From positions 868,001 to 932,000 of the forward strand of contig CAWGFM010000005.1 in NCBI GenBank assembly GCA_963821935.1: 64,000 nucleotides of DNA, read 5' to 3'. Position numbers and translations under genes: made by a program. How positions within the stretch are numbered: the first letter of the stretch is position 1; the number at the start of each line of letters is the position of its first letter. This document shows positions 32,931-42,070 of this stretch, in pieces. The notes under the pieces were generated by a model. It searched no databases. It was given only the letters and a program-made list of their open reading frames with translations, and was not told where the DNA came from. Source of the DNA: JAOUEA01 sp963821935 (GTDB taxonomy: Bacteria; Actinomycetota; UBA4738; HRBIN12).

Positions 32931-33932
32931 ATGGAGCAGATCGAGGCGGCGATGGATTCCCTCGTGGAGACCTGCGGGTTCTCCGGTGTCGTGCGCGTGG
33001 ACCGCTCGGGCAGCACCGAGCTGGCCAAGGCGTACGGGCTCGCCGACCGTGCCCACGGGATCCCGAACTCGGTCGAGACGATCTTCGCGATAGCGAGCGG
33101 CACGAAGGGGCTCACGGCGCTCGCGGTGATGAGCCTGGTCGAGGACGGAACGCTCCAGCTCACCACGACGGCCCGTTCCGTGCTCGGTGACGACCTGCCG
33201 CTCATCGCCGACGACGTCACGATCGAGCATCTGCTGGGGCATCGGTCGGGGATCGGCGACTACCTGGACGAGGATGCGATGGGGGACATCACCGACTACG
33301 CGCTGTCGGTTCCCGTGCACCAGTTGGCCACGGCCGAGGACTACCGCGCGGTGCTCGGCGGCTACGAGACCGTCTTCGGGTCCGGAGAGCGGTTCGCATA
33401 CATCAATGGCGGTTACGTCGTGCTCGCGTTGATCGCGCAGCGCGCGAGCGGCATCGACTACCACGAGCTCGTCCATCTGCGGGTGTGTGAGCCGGCGGGC
33501 ATGGATGACACAGGGTTCCCCCGTTCGGACGAGCTCCCCGGAAGAGCCGCCCTGGGCTACCTCGATCAAGGCCCCAGGACGAACGTCCTGCACGTGCCCG
33601 TTCGCGGCCTCGGGGACGGCGGCATCTATTCGACCGCGGCCGACCTCAGCGCGTTCTGGAACGCTCTGTTCGCCGGGCGCATCGTGCCGACCGATCGCGT
33701 CGAAGAGATGGTGCGTCCGCGCAGCGTCACCGATGACGGCGAGAAGCGATACGGGCTGGGCTTCTGGCTGGACGCGACCAGCGACGCCGTGTGGTTGGAA
33801 GGCTACGACCCCGGCATCTCGTTCTGCAGCACATTCGATCCAGGGGCCGAGACGATCGCCACCGCCATCTCCAACACGTCCGAGGGGGCATGGCCGATCG
33901 TGGAGTTCTTCGACGAGCGGCTCGGTCCCTGA
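32931..33932 (+). CDS. Serine hydrolase, class C beta-lactamase family
   Basis: 333-residue penicillin-binding-like hydrolase. The SxxK motif is Ser56-Gly-Thr-Lys59 in FAIASGTKGLTA, the YxN motif is near residue 156 in FAYINGGY, and EHLLGHRSGIGDYL is the usual helix-loop between them. There is no signal peptide, so it works in the cytoplasm and is more likely an esterase or peptidase than a beta-lactamase. TAGCGT lies 7 bases before the ATG. Confidence 0.9.
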   Translation: MEQIEAAMDSLVETCGFSGVVRVDRSGSTELAKAYGLADRAHGIPNSVETIFAIASGTKGLTALAVMSLVEDGTLQLTTTARSVLGDDLPLIADDVTIEHLLGHRSGIGDYLDEDAMGDITDYALSVPVHQLATAEDYRAVLGGYETVFGSGERFAYINGGYVVLALIAQRASGIDYHELVHLRVCEPAGMDDTGFPRSDELPGRAALGYLDQGPRTNVLHVPVRGLGDGGIYSTAADLSAFWNALFAGRIVPTDRVEEMVRPRSVTDDGEKRYGLGFWLDATSDAVWLEGYDPGISFCSTFDPGAETIATAISNTSEGAWPIVEFFDERLGP

Positions 33933-33937
33933 GACGG

Positions 33938-34528
33938 ATGCTCGATCGCGACGTCGTCGACGGTTGGCGCTCCGACGCGCACACCGCGGTGCTCGTCGAA
34001 GGGGTCAGCGACCAGCGAGCTCTCGAGACGCTGGCCAGGCGCCGAGGTCGCAGCCTCGAGGGCGAGGGCGTGTCCATCATGCCGATCGGTGGTTCGAAGA
34101 ACATCGGGAGCTTCCTGCAGCGGTTCGGTCCGATGGGACTCGATCGCAAGGTGGCGGGCCTGTGCGACGCAGCGGAGGAAGGGGACTTCCGGCGCGGGCT
34201 GGAGCGTGCCGGGATGGGTTCGGACCTAGCGCTCGCCGATATGGAGCGGCTGGGCTTCTTCGTGTGCGATGCCGACCTCGAGGACGAGTTGATCCGCGCC
34301 CTCGGCGCCGAAGCCGTCGAGGCGGTCATCGAGGCTCATGGCGAGCTGGGCTCGTTCCGGACCCTCCAGCGACAACCCGCCCAGCGAGGGTGGAGCCGCG
34401 AAGCCCAACTCCGGCGGTTCATGGGCACCCGCAGCGGACGCAAGGTCGACTACGCGGGGTTCCTGGTCCAAGCCCTGGATCTGACCCGGGTTCCTCGGCC
34501 GCTGGACCTCCTCGTGGCCCACATCTGA
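33938..34528 (+). CDS. TOPRIM domain nuclease-like protein
   Basis: 196-residue protein with an OLD-type TOPRIM domain: conserved Glu21 in VLVEGVSDQRALETLA, a Gly after IMPIGGSKNI, and the DxD pair near residues 110-112 in FFVCDADLEDELI. OLD nucleases usually carry an ATPase domain; here none is present or encoded next door. The C-terminal part (LRRFMGTRSGRKVDYAGFLVQAL) may bind DNA. It follows the serine hydrolase by 5 bases, perhaps by chance. Could be a stand-alone nuclease. Confidence 0.8.
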   Translation: MLDRDVVDGWRSDAHTAVLVEGVSDQRALETLARRRGRSLEGEGVSIMPIGGSKNIGSFLQRFGPMGLDRKVAGLCDAAEEGDFRRGLERAGMGSDLALADMERLGFFVCDADLEDELIRALGAEAVEAVIEAHGELGSFRTLQRQPAQRGWSREAQLRRFMGTRSGRKVDYAGFLVQALDLTRVPRPLDLLVAHI

Positions 34529-34628
34529 GTCTGGAGCCGACGCGCGGACGATTCCCCTGATCCTCACACCGATGAGTTTCGGCGACGGTGGTCGTCGGTA
34601 TGGCATGAGGACGACAGGAGGGGGAGTC

Positions 34629-34988
34629 ATGAACCTGAACAGCATCTTGATCGGCTCGGAGGATCCGCAGCGCCTGGCCGACTACTACACCAAGCTCTTC
34701 GGGGAGCCCGGGTGGAACGAGGGCGGCTACATCGGCTGGCAGGTCGGCGGGGGTGGATTCACCGTCGGACCGCACGACCAGGTGAAGGGCACGAATCCCG
34801 AGCCCGGCCGGGTGATCTGGAACATCGAGACACCGAACGTGAAGGATGAGTTCGACCGGCTGGTTGCAGCAGGCGCCACGGTGATCCAGGAGCCGTACGA
34901 TCCCGGCGAGGGAGACGACATGTCGATCTGCACGTTCGCCGATCCGGACGGCAACTACTTCCAGCTCATGAGCCCGATGGGGCCGTAA
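34629..34988 (+). CDS. VOC family protein
   Basis: 119-residue glyoxalase-fold protein: NLNSILIGSEDPQRLADYYTKLFG at the start, then GFTVGPHDQVKG, FDRLVAAGATVIQEPYDPG and the end FADPDGNYFQLMSP. These are the standard single-module VOC landmarks. AGGAGGGG precedes the ATG. It lies just upstream of the ArsR-SRPBCC unit but with its own spacing of 77 bases. Substrate unknown. Confidence 0.9.
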   Translation: MNLNSILIGSEDPQRLADYYTKLFGEPGWNEGGYIGWQVGGGGFTVGPHDQVKGTNPEPGRVIWNIETPNVKDEFDRLVAAGATVIQEPYDPGEGDDMSICTFADPDGNYFQLMSPMGP

Positions 34989-35007
34989 CGCGGTCCCACC
35001 CACGAAC

Positions 35008-35063
35008 TTGACGGCTCCCTGTTCGATATGCATAATCATCTTGTTCTAAAAGGAGATGGTTAT
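35008..35063 (+). promoter_or_regulatory. ArsR promoter and imperfect inverted repeat
   Basis: TTGACG (35008-35013), 17-base spacer, CATAAT (35031-35036): a strong promoter by consensus. ATAATCATCT (35032-35041) and AGATGGTTAT (35054-35063) are inverted repeats with one mismatch and a 12-base spacer; they cover the -10 and the AAGGAG ribosome site. Likely operator of the ArsR gene at 35066. Confidence 0.7.
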
Positions 35064-35065
35064 CT

Positions 35066-35452
35066 ATGGCGGTTGCTCAGCTGGATGAGGTGTTCGGAGC
35101 CCTCGCGGACCCCACGCGCAGGGCGATCCTGACGCGCCTCACCCGAGGCGAGGCATCCGTGCTCGAATTGGCGGCGCCGTTCAGCGTGTCGCAACCGGCG
35201 ATCTCGCGCCACCTCAAGGTGCTCGAGCGAGCGGGGCTCATCACCCGCTCTCGCAGGGCCACGGCTCGGCTCAGCCATCTGCGCGCCGAGCCGCTCCGCG
35301 AGGCCACGGTGTGGCTCGCCGGCTACCGGGAGTACTGGGAAGAGAGTTACGAACGACTGGACGAACTGCTCATCGCCTTGCAACGAGAAGAGACCGATCG
35401 ATCGCGGACCCCCGACCCGGGGAGCGATCCGACAGGAAGGAGCACCCCATGA
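35066..35452 (+). CDS. ArsR family transcriptional regulator
   Basis: 128-residue repressor: EVFGALADPTRRAILTRL near residues 8-25, recognition helix in SVSQPAISRHLKVLERAGL, and RSRRATARLSHLRAEPL as the wing. The C-terminal tail is Asp/Arg-rich and its stop overlaps the SRPBCC start (ATGA). AAAAGGAG precedes the ATG. It probably represses the promoter at 35008 and releases on binding an unknown ligand. Confidence 0.93.
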   Translation: MAVAQLDEVFGALADPTRRAILTRLTRGEASVLELAAPFSVSQPAISRHLKVLERAGLITRSRRATARLSHLRAEPLREATVWLAGYREYWEESYERLDELLIALQREETDRSRTPDPGSDPTGRSTP

Positions 35453-35934
35453 CCGAGCTGAAGGTCACCGCGGAGCCAGGCGTTCCACAGGTCCTGACCG
35501 AGCGGGAGTTCGATGCCCCTCGAGAGTTGCTCTACCGCGCGTTCACCGAGCCGGACTTGCTGGCTCAGTGGCTGGGACCACATGGGTACGAGATGAAGGT
35601 GGACCGGTTCGAGCTGGGGGATGGCGGCACGTACCGCTACCTGCACATCGACCCCGACGGCAACGAGTACGGGTTCCACGGCGTCTTCCACGGCGAACCG
35701 TCGCAGGACGGCATCGTGCAGACCTTCGAGTACGAGGGTGTCCCCGGCCACGTCTCGCTGGACACCGTCACGTTCGAAGAACGGGACGGCAAGACCGTTG
35801 TCCGCACCAACACGGTGTTCCAGTCGATCGAGGATCGCGACGGCATGGTCCAGTCGGGCATGGCCGACGGCATGTCCCAGGGCTACGAGCAGCTCGACGA
35901 ACTGCTGAACAGCACCCTCAAGACCAGGCACTGA
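35449..35934 (+). CDS. SRPBCC (AHSA1-like) protein
   Basis: 161-residue START-like protein: VLTEREFDAPRELLYRAFTEPD, LLAQWLGPHGYEMKVDRFE, GTYRYLHIDPDGNEYGFHGVFH and the closing helix GMSQGYEQLDELLNSTL. It is translationally coupled to the ArsR gene. This version is of the AHSA1 type found widely in Chloroflexi and Actinobacteria. Ligand unknown. Confidence 0.92.
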   Translation: MTELKVTAEPGVPQVLTEREFDAPRELLYRAFTEPDLLAQWLGPHGYEMKVDRFELGDGGTYRYLHIDPDGNEYGFHGVFHGEPSQDGIVQTFEYEGVPGHVSLDTVTFEERDGKTVVRTNTVFQSIEDRDGMVQSGMADGMSQGYEQLDELLNSTLKTRH

Positions 35935-35970
35935 CCGAGCCGGACATCGCGTCCGGGAAGTGAGGCGATC

Positions 35971-36462
35971 ATGACAACGATCGACCAGAAGATCAGTCCG
36001 TTCCTTTGGTTCGACGACCAGGCCGAGGACGCCGCGAACCTGTACGTGTCCCTCTTCGAGGGTTCGTCCATCGGCGATGTGTCGCGATACCCGGAAGGCG
36101 TCCCCGGCGGCCAGGCCGGCCAGGTCATGACCGTCGACTTCCGGCTGGCGGGCCAGCACTTCATCGCGCTCAACGGTGGGCCGGAGTTCCACTTCACCGA
36201 GGCGACCTCGTTCATGGTCCATTGCGAGGACCAGGACGAGGTGGATCGGCTGTGGTCCCAGCTCACCGATGGGGGCGGCGAGCCGAGCCAGTGCGGGTGG
36301 CTCAAGGACCGCTACGGGCTCAGCTGGCAGATCGTGCCCACCCGCCTCATGGAGCTGTTGAGCGATCCCGACCCAGCCCGCGCCGGCGCCGCCATGCAGG
36401 CCATGCTGCAGATGGGCAAGATCGAGATCAAGACGCTCGAGGACGCGGCGGACGCCGCGTAG
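35971..36462 (+). CDS. VOC family protein (PhnB-like)
   Basis: 163-residue PhnB-type VOC protein: KISPFLWFDDQAEDAANLYVSLF, the strand FRLAGQHFIALNGGPEF with metal-site residues, TEATSFMVHCEDQDEVDRLW, and WLKDRYGLSWQIVPTRLMELL. The tail (AMQAMLQMGKIEIKTLE) is typical of this subgroup. It follows the SRPBCC gene by 36 bases on the same strand and may share its transcript. Function unknown despite old database labels as a demethylubiquinone methyltransferase. Confidence 0.92.
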   Translation: MTTIDQKISPFLWFDDQAEDAANLYVSLFEGSSIGDVSRYPEGVPGGQAGQVMTVDFRLAGQHFIALNGGPEFHFTEATSFMVHCEDQDEVDRLWSQLTDGGGEPSQCGWLKDRYGLSWQIVPTRLMELLSDPDPARAGAAMQAMLQMGKIEIKTLEDAADAA

Positions 36463-36508
36463 TCGGTGGCTCCGGTCGACCCCACCGGGGTCGACCGGCG
36501 CCGCCCGC

Positions 36509-38444
36509 TCACAGGTGGCGGTCGAACCAGGCTTGCGTTCGGTGGATCGCGTCGAGTGCGTGGGCGCGCTCCAACGGAACGTGGCCTTCCCGGGGGTAGA
36601 CGACTAGCTCGACCTCGGTCCCCGTTTCGGCGATCGCCGTGAAGAGCTCGTCCGCCTGCGAGACGGGTGTGCATCGGTCGGCCGCGCCCTGGATGATCAG
36701 CGTGGGTGTCGAGCCGTTGTGTGCGTGCATGACGGGTGACCGATCGGCGTATTGGCTGGCCGGATCGTGCCAGTCGCCGTCCAGGATCGCGTGGTCGTAC
36801 CACCACACCTCCGAGGTCAGGTGGAACGACACGTAGTTCGAGACGACCGACATGGCGACGGCTGCCGCGAACCGATCGGTCTGCCCGATGGCCCATCCCG
36901 CCATGTAGCCGCCGTAGCTGAGTCCGCTGATACCCAGCCGGTCCGGGTCGGCGATGCCACCGGCGATGCAATGGTCGACGCCGGCCATGATGTCTCGGAA
37001 GTCGATGCCTCCCCCGTCTCCGATGACCCCTTGCGCGAACCCGTGTCCGCGTCCGATGCTCCCGCGTGGGTTGGGCAGCAGGCACGCGTAGCCCGCCGAT
37101 GCCAGCAGCACCGCGTTGGGCTCGGAGTCAGAGAAGTACGAGCCCCAGTTCCACGTGGGACCGCCGTGCACGCACACGATCATGGGCAGCGGACCGCGAG
37201 CGCCGGCCGGCGTCATCAGCACGCCCTCGATCTCGACGCCTCCCTCACCCATCCAGCGGATCGTCCGAGCATCAGGGAACACTCGCCCGTCCACGATGTC
37301 GTCGTTGAACATCGACAGCCGGGTCCAGGTTCGGCTCGCGTGATCGAAGCGCGCAAGCTCGGGCGGAACGCCGTGCGCCTGGTGCGTGGTCCACACCTCT
37401 GCCGCGTCGTCGGTGATCGCGCATGCGGGGGTGGTGATGGAATCACCGATGAACGCGTCATCTCGCCAGGGCTCGTCCTGCCGGCCGTCCAACCAGATGC
37501 GGCCACACGCGTTGCCGGTGCCATCGGTTCGCGCGTACCACAGGGAATCGCCGTCGCACCATGACGCCAGGCCCACCGTCTGCAGATCGGGCCATGGGTC
37601 GGTGGCCGTTCCTGTCTCGAGATCGATGACCATCACGCTGCCGGCGAGCAGACCGTGGTCGCTCGCATAGCCCTCGACGACGATGGCGCGAAGCGGCGTC
37701 CGGGGAGAGCGCGAGACCGTCCATCTGCCACCGGGGGCGGTACAGGGTCTGTGCGACTCGCGTCTTCAGGTCCAGCCGCGCGACCACCCCTTGGTACCAA
37801 CCGGAGCCGGTGTGATCGCTCGAGATGATGGCGACCACGGTATCGCCGCCGTCCCAGTCCACCTCCCACACGCTGACGTCGGGCGGACCGACCTCGTCGA
37901 CGTCCCCCGAGGAGAGGTCGATCATGAACAGCCGACGTCGAGCGTCGCCGGGCCGGCGGACGATCGGATCGGCCTCTGGGCCGGCACCCTTCACGGCCCG
38001 CGCACCCCAGTCCAGCCCGTAGGAACCCGGATCGGCGGCCACCACCAGGAGGCGGCCTCCGTCGCTCGACCACGCGACGCTCTCGGCCGAGCCACGCAAC
38101 GAGGCGGCCAGGGTGGGTTCACCGCCTTCGGCGGGCATCGTGTACGGCAGCTGATGCCCAGGGTGCAAGCGGTCGGACAGGAACGCCAGGTGCGCATCGT
38201 CCGGTGACCACGCCGGCGAAGCGTCGGCCCACGCGCCGGTCGTGAACTGCTCCGGCAGCGCGCCGGGCTCGATGTCGAGGACGTAGAGATCGCTGGGAGT
38301 GAACGAGCCTTCGTCGGCGACCGTCGCGTGCAGTGCGAACGCCATCCGAAGGCCGCTGGCCGACAAGGCCAGCTCCGCGGGCGTCCTGGTGTCCAGGAGC
38401 AGGTCCGCGGTCGGGGGCTGAAGGAGATCGGGCTCCGGAATCAT
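36509..38444 (-). CDS. S9 family prolyl oligopeptidase-like peptidase (frameshifted)
   Basis: Reconstructed ~645-residue serine peptidase with an N-terminal beta-propeller (repeated WSPDDAHLAFLSD and VAWSSDGGRLLVV blades) and a C-terminal catalytic domain. The catalytic part shows VCVHGGPTWNWGSYF, nucleophile Ser in GLSYGGYMAGW, Asp in GAADRCTP and His in PREGHVPLE. The frame breaks near 37690-37695; a one-base change joins LALSPDAAS to IVVEGYASDHGLLAGS. Resembles acylaminoacyl-peptidase relatives. Cytoplasmic, no signal peptide. Confidence 0.82.
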
Positions 38445-38476
38445 CGGCGTATCTTGCCACCAGGGGAGGCTGAGGG

Positions 38477-39275
38477 ATGCAACAGGTCGACGTCGAAGGG
38501 ATCACGATCGGATACGAGCGCGCCGGGCACGGCCCGCCGCTGGTTCTGCTCCATGGTGGGTTGTCGGATCATCGGGAGTGGCAACGCCAGATCGTCGATC
38601 TTTCCGATGTCGTTCACGGTCGTCGCATGGGATGCGCCCGGTTGCGGTGCTTCGAGCGATCCTGACGAGTCGTTCCGGATGCCCGACTACGCACGCTTGC
38701 TCGCCCTGTTCATCGAAACGCTCGGCCTCGAACATCCCCACGTCCTGGGACTCTCGTGGGGTTCGACCCTGGCGTTAGAGCTCTACCGGCAGCGACCGGA
38801 CATCCCGCGCACGCTGATCCTGACCGCGGCCTATGCGGGATGGGCAGGCTCGCTGCCTCCGGCGACGGTCGCCGAGCGACTCGAGTCTGCGCTGCGCGAT
38901 ATGGAGGAGCGTCCGGGCGAGGATTTCGTCCGCACCTGGGTCCCGTCACTGTTCACCGAGCGCGCCCCCACCGAGGTGGTGGACGGGTACGTCGCCGTCA
39001 TGGCCGACTACCACCGATCCGGCGTGCGGCCGATGCTGCACGCCATCGCAGAGGCGGATCTGCGCGACGTCCTGCCGACGATCGCCGTGCCCACCCTGCT
39101 GCTGTACGGTGAGGAGGATCAGCGATCGCCCCTGTCTGTCGCGAAGCGGATGCACGAGGCGATCCCGGGATCCTCGCTCGTGACGCTTCCCGACGTCGGA
39201 CATATGAGCAACATCGAAGCTCCCGAGCGGTTCAACGCCGCCGTCAGGGAGTTCCTCGCTGTCCGCGATACGTGA
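38477..39275 (+). CDS. Alpha/beta hydrolase (frameshifted)
   Basis: Reconstructed ~265-residue hydrolase. The first frame gives ITIGYERAGHGPPLVLLHGGLSD-type oxyanion region; from about 38610 the rest is in another frame: FTVVAWDAPGCGASSDP, nucleophile Ser in GLSWGSTLAL, Asp in LYGEEDQRSP and His in PDVGHMSNIEAPE. One base lost or gained near 38600-38615 explains the break. It resembles proline iminopeptidase-like and haloalkane-type hydrolases. The start is 32 bases from the divergent S9 gene. Confidence 0.82.
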
Positions 39276-39343
39276 TCGGCCGCGACTCGCTGGATGACTC
39301 TAGGATGACCATCCACGCGCCCGCCCCCAACAGGAGGACAGCC

Positions 39344-39751
39344 ATGGACCTGAAACTCGAACTGCTGCCGGTCCCCGTCACCGACGTGGACCGTGCCAAA
39401 GCCTTCTACGCAGATCAGCTCGGATTCCACGTCGATGTGGACGATCAGCCCATGGAGAGCATCCGGGTCGTGCAGCTGACCCCGCCCGGTTCGGCATGCT
39501 CGATCATGGTCGGCACGGGGATCACCCGGTCCGAACCCGGCTCCCTGCAGGGTCCGCAGCTCGTCGTGGACGACATCGAAGCGGCGCGGGAAGAGTTGGC
39601 CGGCCGGGGCGTCGACGTCAGCCCGGTCCAGCACTTCGAAGAGGTCGGCCTCGTCGACGGCAAGGGCGGCGACTGGAACTCGTTCGTCAACTTCAGCGAC
39701 CCCGACGGAAACGGCTGGGTCCTGCAGGAACGTCCCGCCTCGAAGGACTGA
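39344..39751 (+). CDS. VOC family protein
   Basis: 135-residue glyoxalase-like protein: LELLPVPVTDVDRAKAFYADQLGF, IRVVQLTPPGSACSIMVG, a PQLVVDDIEAAREELAGRGVD helix, and FSDPDGNGWVLQER at the end. ATG 39344 with AGGAGGA upstream is preferred over an earlier in-frame start at 39305. The metal His/Glu set cannot be fully assigned by eye. Unlinked to neighbours in function. Confidence 0.9.
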   Translation: MDLKLELLPVPVTDVDRAKAFYADQLGFHVDVDDQPMESIRVVQLTPPGSACSIMVGTGITRSEPGSLQGPQLVVDDIEAAREELAGRGVDVSPVQHFEEVGLVDGKGGDWNSFVNFSDPDGNGWVLQERPASKD

Positions 39752-39776
39752 CACTCCACGGGTGATCGCGACGAAC

Positions 39777-40634
39777 TCACGTCCGTACCTTCGGCGGACC
39801 GGCGTCGACGATCTCCAGGGAGAGTTCCAGCGGGTCGTGATGGATCAGCGATTCCATCCACCAGGTCATGCCCGCATCGGCGAGCCCTGCCATGTCGACC
39901 GTGATCGGTTCCCTCCAAGCCGGACTGGCGTTGCCGGCGACGGCGACCGCGAACGGATGGTCGTCGGGCAGGCCAGCGTCGTGCACGGCGACCATGATCT
40001 CGGCGACGTGTTCGGGGGTCGGAGGCCCCGTGGCCGGGTTGGGGAAGATGCCGTCGCTGGATGCGGCACGACGGATGACGCGAGGGTCGGCGGTCGAGCT
40101 CGCCACCCAGATGGGGATCGCGTGTTCCTCCGGCGCGCCAAGATCCAGGGTGACCCGGTAGTGCGGACCGTCGTGCCGGTATGACCGCCCGGACCACACT
40201 GCACGAACCACGTCGAGCCCTTCGTCGTACATAGCCGAGCGTGCCCGCACATCTCCAGGCTCACCGAAGCGGGTGAAGTCGCCGGACTCGTCGGACCCGA
40301 GGCCTGTGCCGAGGATGAGCCGCCCGCCGGACAACCGGCTGATCGTGGAGGCGTGACGGGCGACGACCCACGGTCGACGTCGGGCCAACGGCGTGACCAT
40401 CGGACCGAGACGGATGCGCTGGGTCGCATGCGCGATCGCTCCCAGCGTGGCCCAGACATCGACGATCGGCATGTCATCGCGAACGAGGTGGTCCCACAGG
40501 AAGACTCCGTCCCACCCCGAGGTCTCAGCACGCGCGGCGAGGTCGACGACGACCGTTGGGTCTCCGAACGGGCCGAACGGCGGCAGGTACAGACCGTAGT
40601 GGAGGGTGTTGTCAGTCGAAGCGACCACCTCCAT
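39777..40634 (-). CDS. LLM class flavin-dependent oxidoreductase
   Basis: 285-residue TIM-barrel enzyme of the luciferase-like monooxygenase family, probably using F420 or FMN. LHYGLYLPPFGPFGDP opens the barrel; GVFLWDHLVRDD, RIRLGPMVTPLARRRPWVVARH and RLILGTGLGSDESGDFTRFGE are the usual strand-helix landmarks; IWVASSTADPRVIRRAA follows. The minus-strand ATG at 40634 overlaps a possible start of the STAS gene on the other strand. F420 use is suggested by the Ddn homologue elsewhere in the window. Confidence 0.9.
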   Translation of the reverse strand: MEVVASTDNTLHYGLYLPPFGPFGDPTVVVDLAARAETSGWDGVFLWDHLVRDDMPIVDVWATLGAIAHATQRIRLGPMVTPLARRRPWVVARHASTISRLSGGRLILGTGLGSDESGDFTRFGEPGDVRARSAMYDEGLDVVRAVWSGRSYRHDGPHYRVTLDLGAPEEHAIPIWVASSTADPRVIRRAASSDGIFPNPATGPPTPEHVAEIMVAVHDAGLPDDHPFAVAVAGNASPAWREPITVDMAGLADAGMTWWMESLIHHDPLELSLEIVDAGPPKVRT

Positions 40635-40686
40635 GTCGTCCTACCACAGCCCAACTCCGTTCGTGCCCGCCCTGCCGACCTCAGCG

Positions 40687-41091
40687 ATGAGTTCGCCATG
40701 TCCGTGCGGTCTGTGCTTGCGGATGGCGATCACGCTGGCTCTTCGGGGCTCCATCGTCCGGAACGACATCCGCGCGTTGTGCGACCGTTTGCATGAGACG
40801 CTCCGACGAGGCGGCCGGGGTCCGGTGATCATCGATGTCGGCGGGCTCACCCAGCTCGACGCCGCGGCGATCGACGCGCTGGCCCGGCTGCAACTCGTCG
40901 CGCGACGGCTCGGCCGCCAGGTCCTGCTTCGCGACGCGGGTGAGGACCTCGTCGATCTCCTCCAGCTGGTGGGACTCGTCGATCTGTTCCCGTCGATCGA
41001 GCGGTCACGCGAGCCGGTCGGGCAGGTCGAAGAGCGGGAACAGATGGGCGGCGTCCAGGAAGAACGTGATCCCGGTGATCCGGTCACCTGA
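40687..41091 (+). CDS. STAS domain protein
   Basis: 134-residue protein with a STAS fold like anti-sigma factor antagonists: ITLALRGSIVRNDIRALCDRL, PVIIDVGGLTQLDAAAIDALARLQLVA with the Asp-Ala in place of the usual phosphorylatable Ser, and LGRQVLLRDAG. Because Asp-Ala-Ala replaces Asp-Ser, regulation by phosphorylation is uncertain. The N-terminus has three Cys (PCPCGLC). ATG 40687 is my choice; ATG 40633 is possible. Its last 87 bases overlap the convergent sigma-factor gene. Confidence 0.72.
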   Translation: MSSPCPCGLCLRMAITLALRGSIVRNDIRALCDRLHETLRRGGRGPVIIDVGGLTQLDAAAIDALARLQLVARRLGRQVLLRDAGEDLVDLLQLVGLVDLFPSIERSREPVGQVEEREQMGGVQEERDPGDPVT

Positions 41092-41973
41092 GATCTCGAG
41101 GACCTGCAACGCCCACGGCTCATGACCACCCGTCGTGCTCGGCTTGTAGTGGGCGAACGCCGGCGACCCGTTCGCGTCGATGGAGAGCAGGCGCGACCCT
41201 TTGCACCCGATGCCGGGCCCCAGGCACCAGCGTCGGACGTCGTCGTGGGTCTGCAACCAGAGCTCGTACGGCGGCATCGACCAGGCGGCATCCTCGGCGA
41301 GCAGCGACGTCAGTGCGTCCATGTCGTACCGCTCGAACGCCTCGACGTATCGAGCCAACAGCGATCGCTGTTGCTCGTCCAAGGGCAGCCGCGGTTCGGC
41401 CACATCGACCTCGGTTGACTCCAGCGTCGCGTGCGCCCGCTGGAGCGCGCTGTTGACCGAAGCCACGGTCGTGTCGAGCAGCTCCGCGACCTCGAGCGCC
41501 TTCCACCGGAACACGTCGCGCAACACCAGGACCGCGCGTTGCTTCGGTGGAAGATGCTGCAACGCCGCGATGAAGGCGAGCCGGATCGTCTCGCGCGCCT
41601 CCGCGACCTCGGCCGGATCGCCATCGGCCGGCAGCACGCTGGTGTCGGGGACCGGCAGGATCCACGTGGCTTCCGGCAGCGCGTCCCCGAGCGATGCATC
41701 GGCGGTCGTCGGCGCCGCCAGGTCCATCGGGCGAGCGCGGCGCTCCTTGCCGGTCAGCATGTCGAGGCACACGTTGGTGGCGATGCGATACAGCCACGAA
41801 CGCAACGCCGAGCGTCCTTCGAACCCCTCGAACCCCCGCCATGCCCGGAGCATCGTTTCCTGCACGGCGTCCTCGGCTTCGAAGGCCGAACCCAACATGC
41901 GGTAGGCGTAGGCGGTGAGCTCCTTGCGATGCTCTTCGAGCCGCAACTCGAGATCTTCGGGTGCGCGAACCAT
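41005..41973 (-). CDS. ECF sigma factor with SnoaL-like C-terminal domain
   Basis: 322-residue sigma-70 family protein of the SigG/SigJ-like ECF type. Region 2: LTAYAYRMLGSAFEAEDAVQETMLRAWRGF and SALRSWLYRIATNVCLDML. Region 4: LQHLPPKQRAVLVLRDVFRWKALEVAELL and SVNSALQRAHATL. The last ~120 residues form an NTF2/SnoaL-like domain (LLARYVEAFERYDMDALTSLLAEDAAWSM) that often replaces an anti-sigma factor. TAGAGT lies exactly 7 bases before ATG 41973, deciding that start over ATG 41979. It may activate the exporter gene or distant targets. Confidence 0.92.
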   Translation of the reverse strand: MVRAPEDLELRLEEHRKELTAYAYRMLGSAFEAEDAVQETMLRAWRGFEGFEGRSALRSWLYRIATNVCLDMLTGKERRARPMDLAAPTTADASLGDALPEATWILPVPDTSVLPADGDPAEVAEARETIRLAFIAALQHLPPKQRAVLVLRDVFRWKALEVAELLDTTVASVNSALQRAHATLESTEVDVAEPRLPLDEQQRSLLARYVEAFERYDMDALTSLLAEDAAWSMPPYELWLQTHDDVRRWCLGPGIGCKGSRLLSIDANGSPAFAHYKPSTTGGHEPWALQVLEISGDRITGITFFLDAAHLFPLFDLPDRLA

Positions 41974-42070
41974 GCGCATCACTCTACGAGCGCGGGAAGA
42001 AAGGCATCCGCCGATGAGTTCCCGACTCCAGGGTCGTCGTATCGGTGAGGCGCACGACAGGAGGCAGGAC

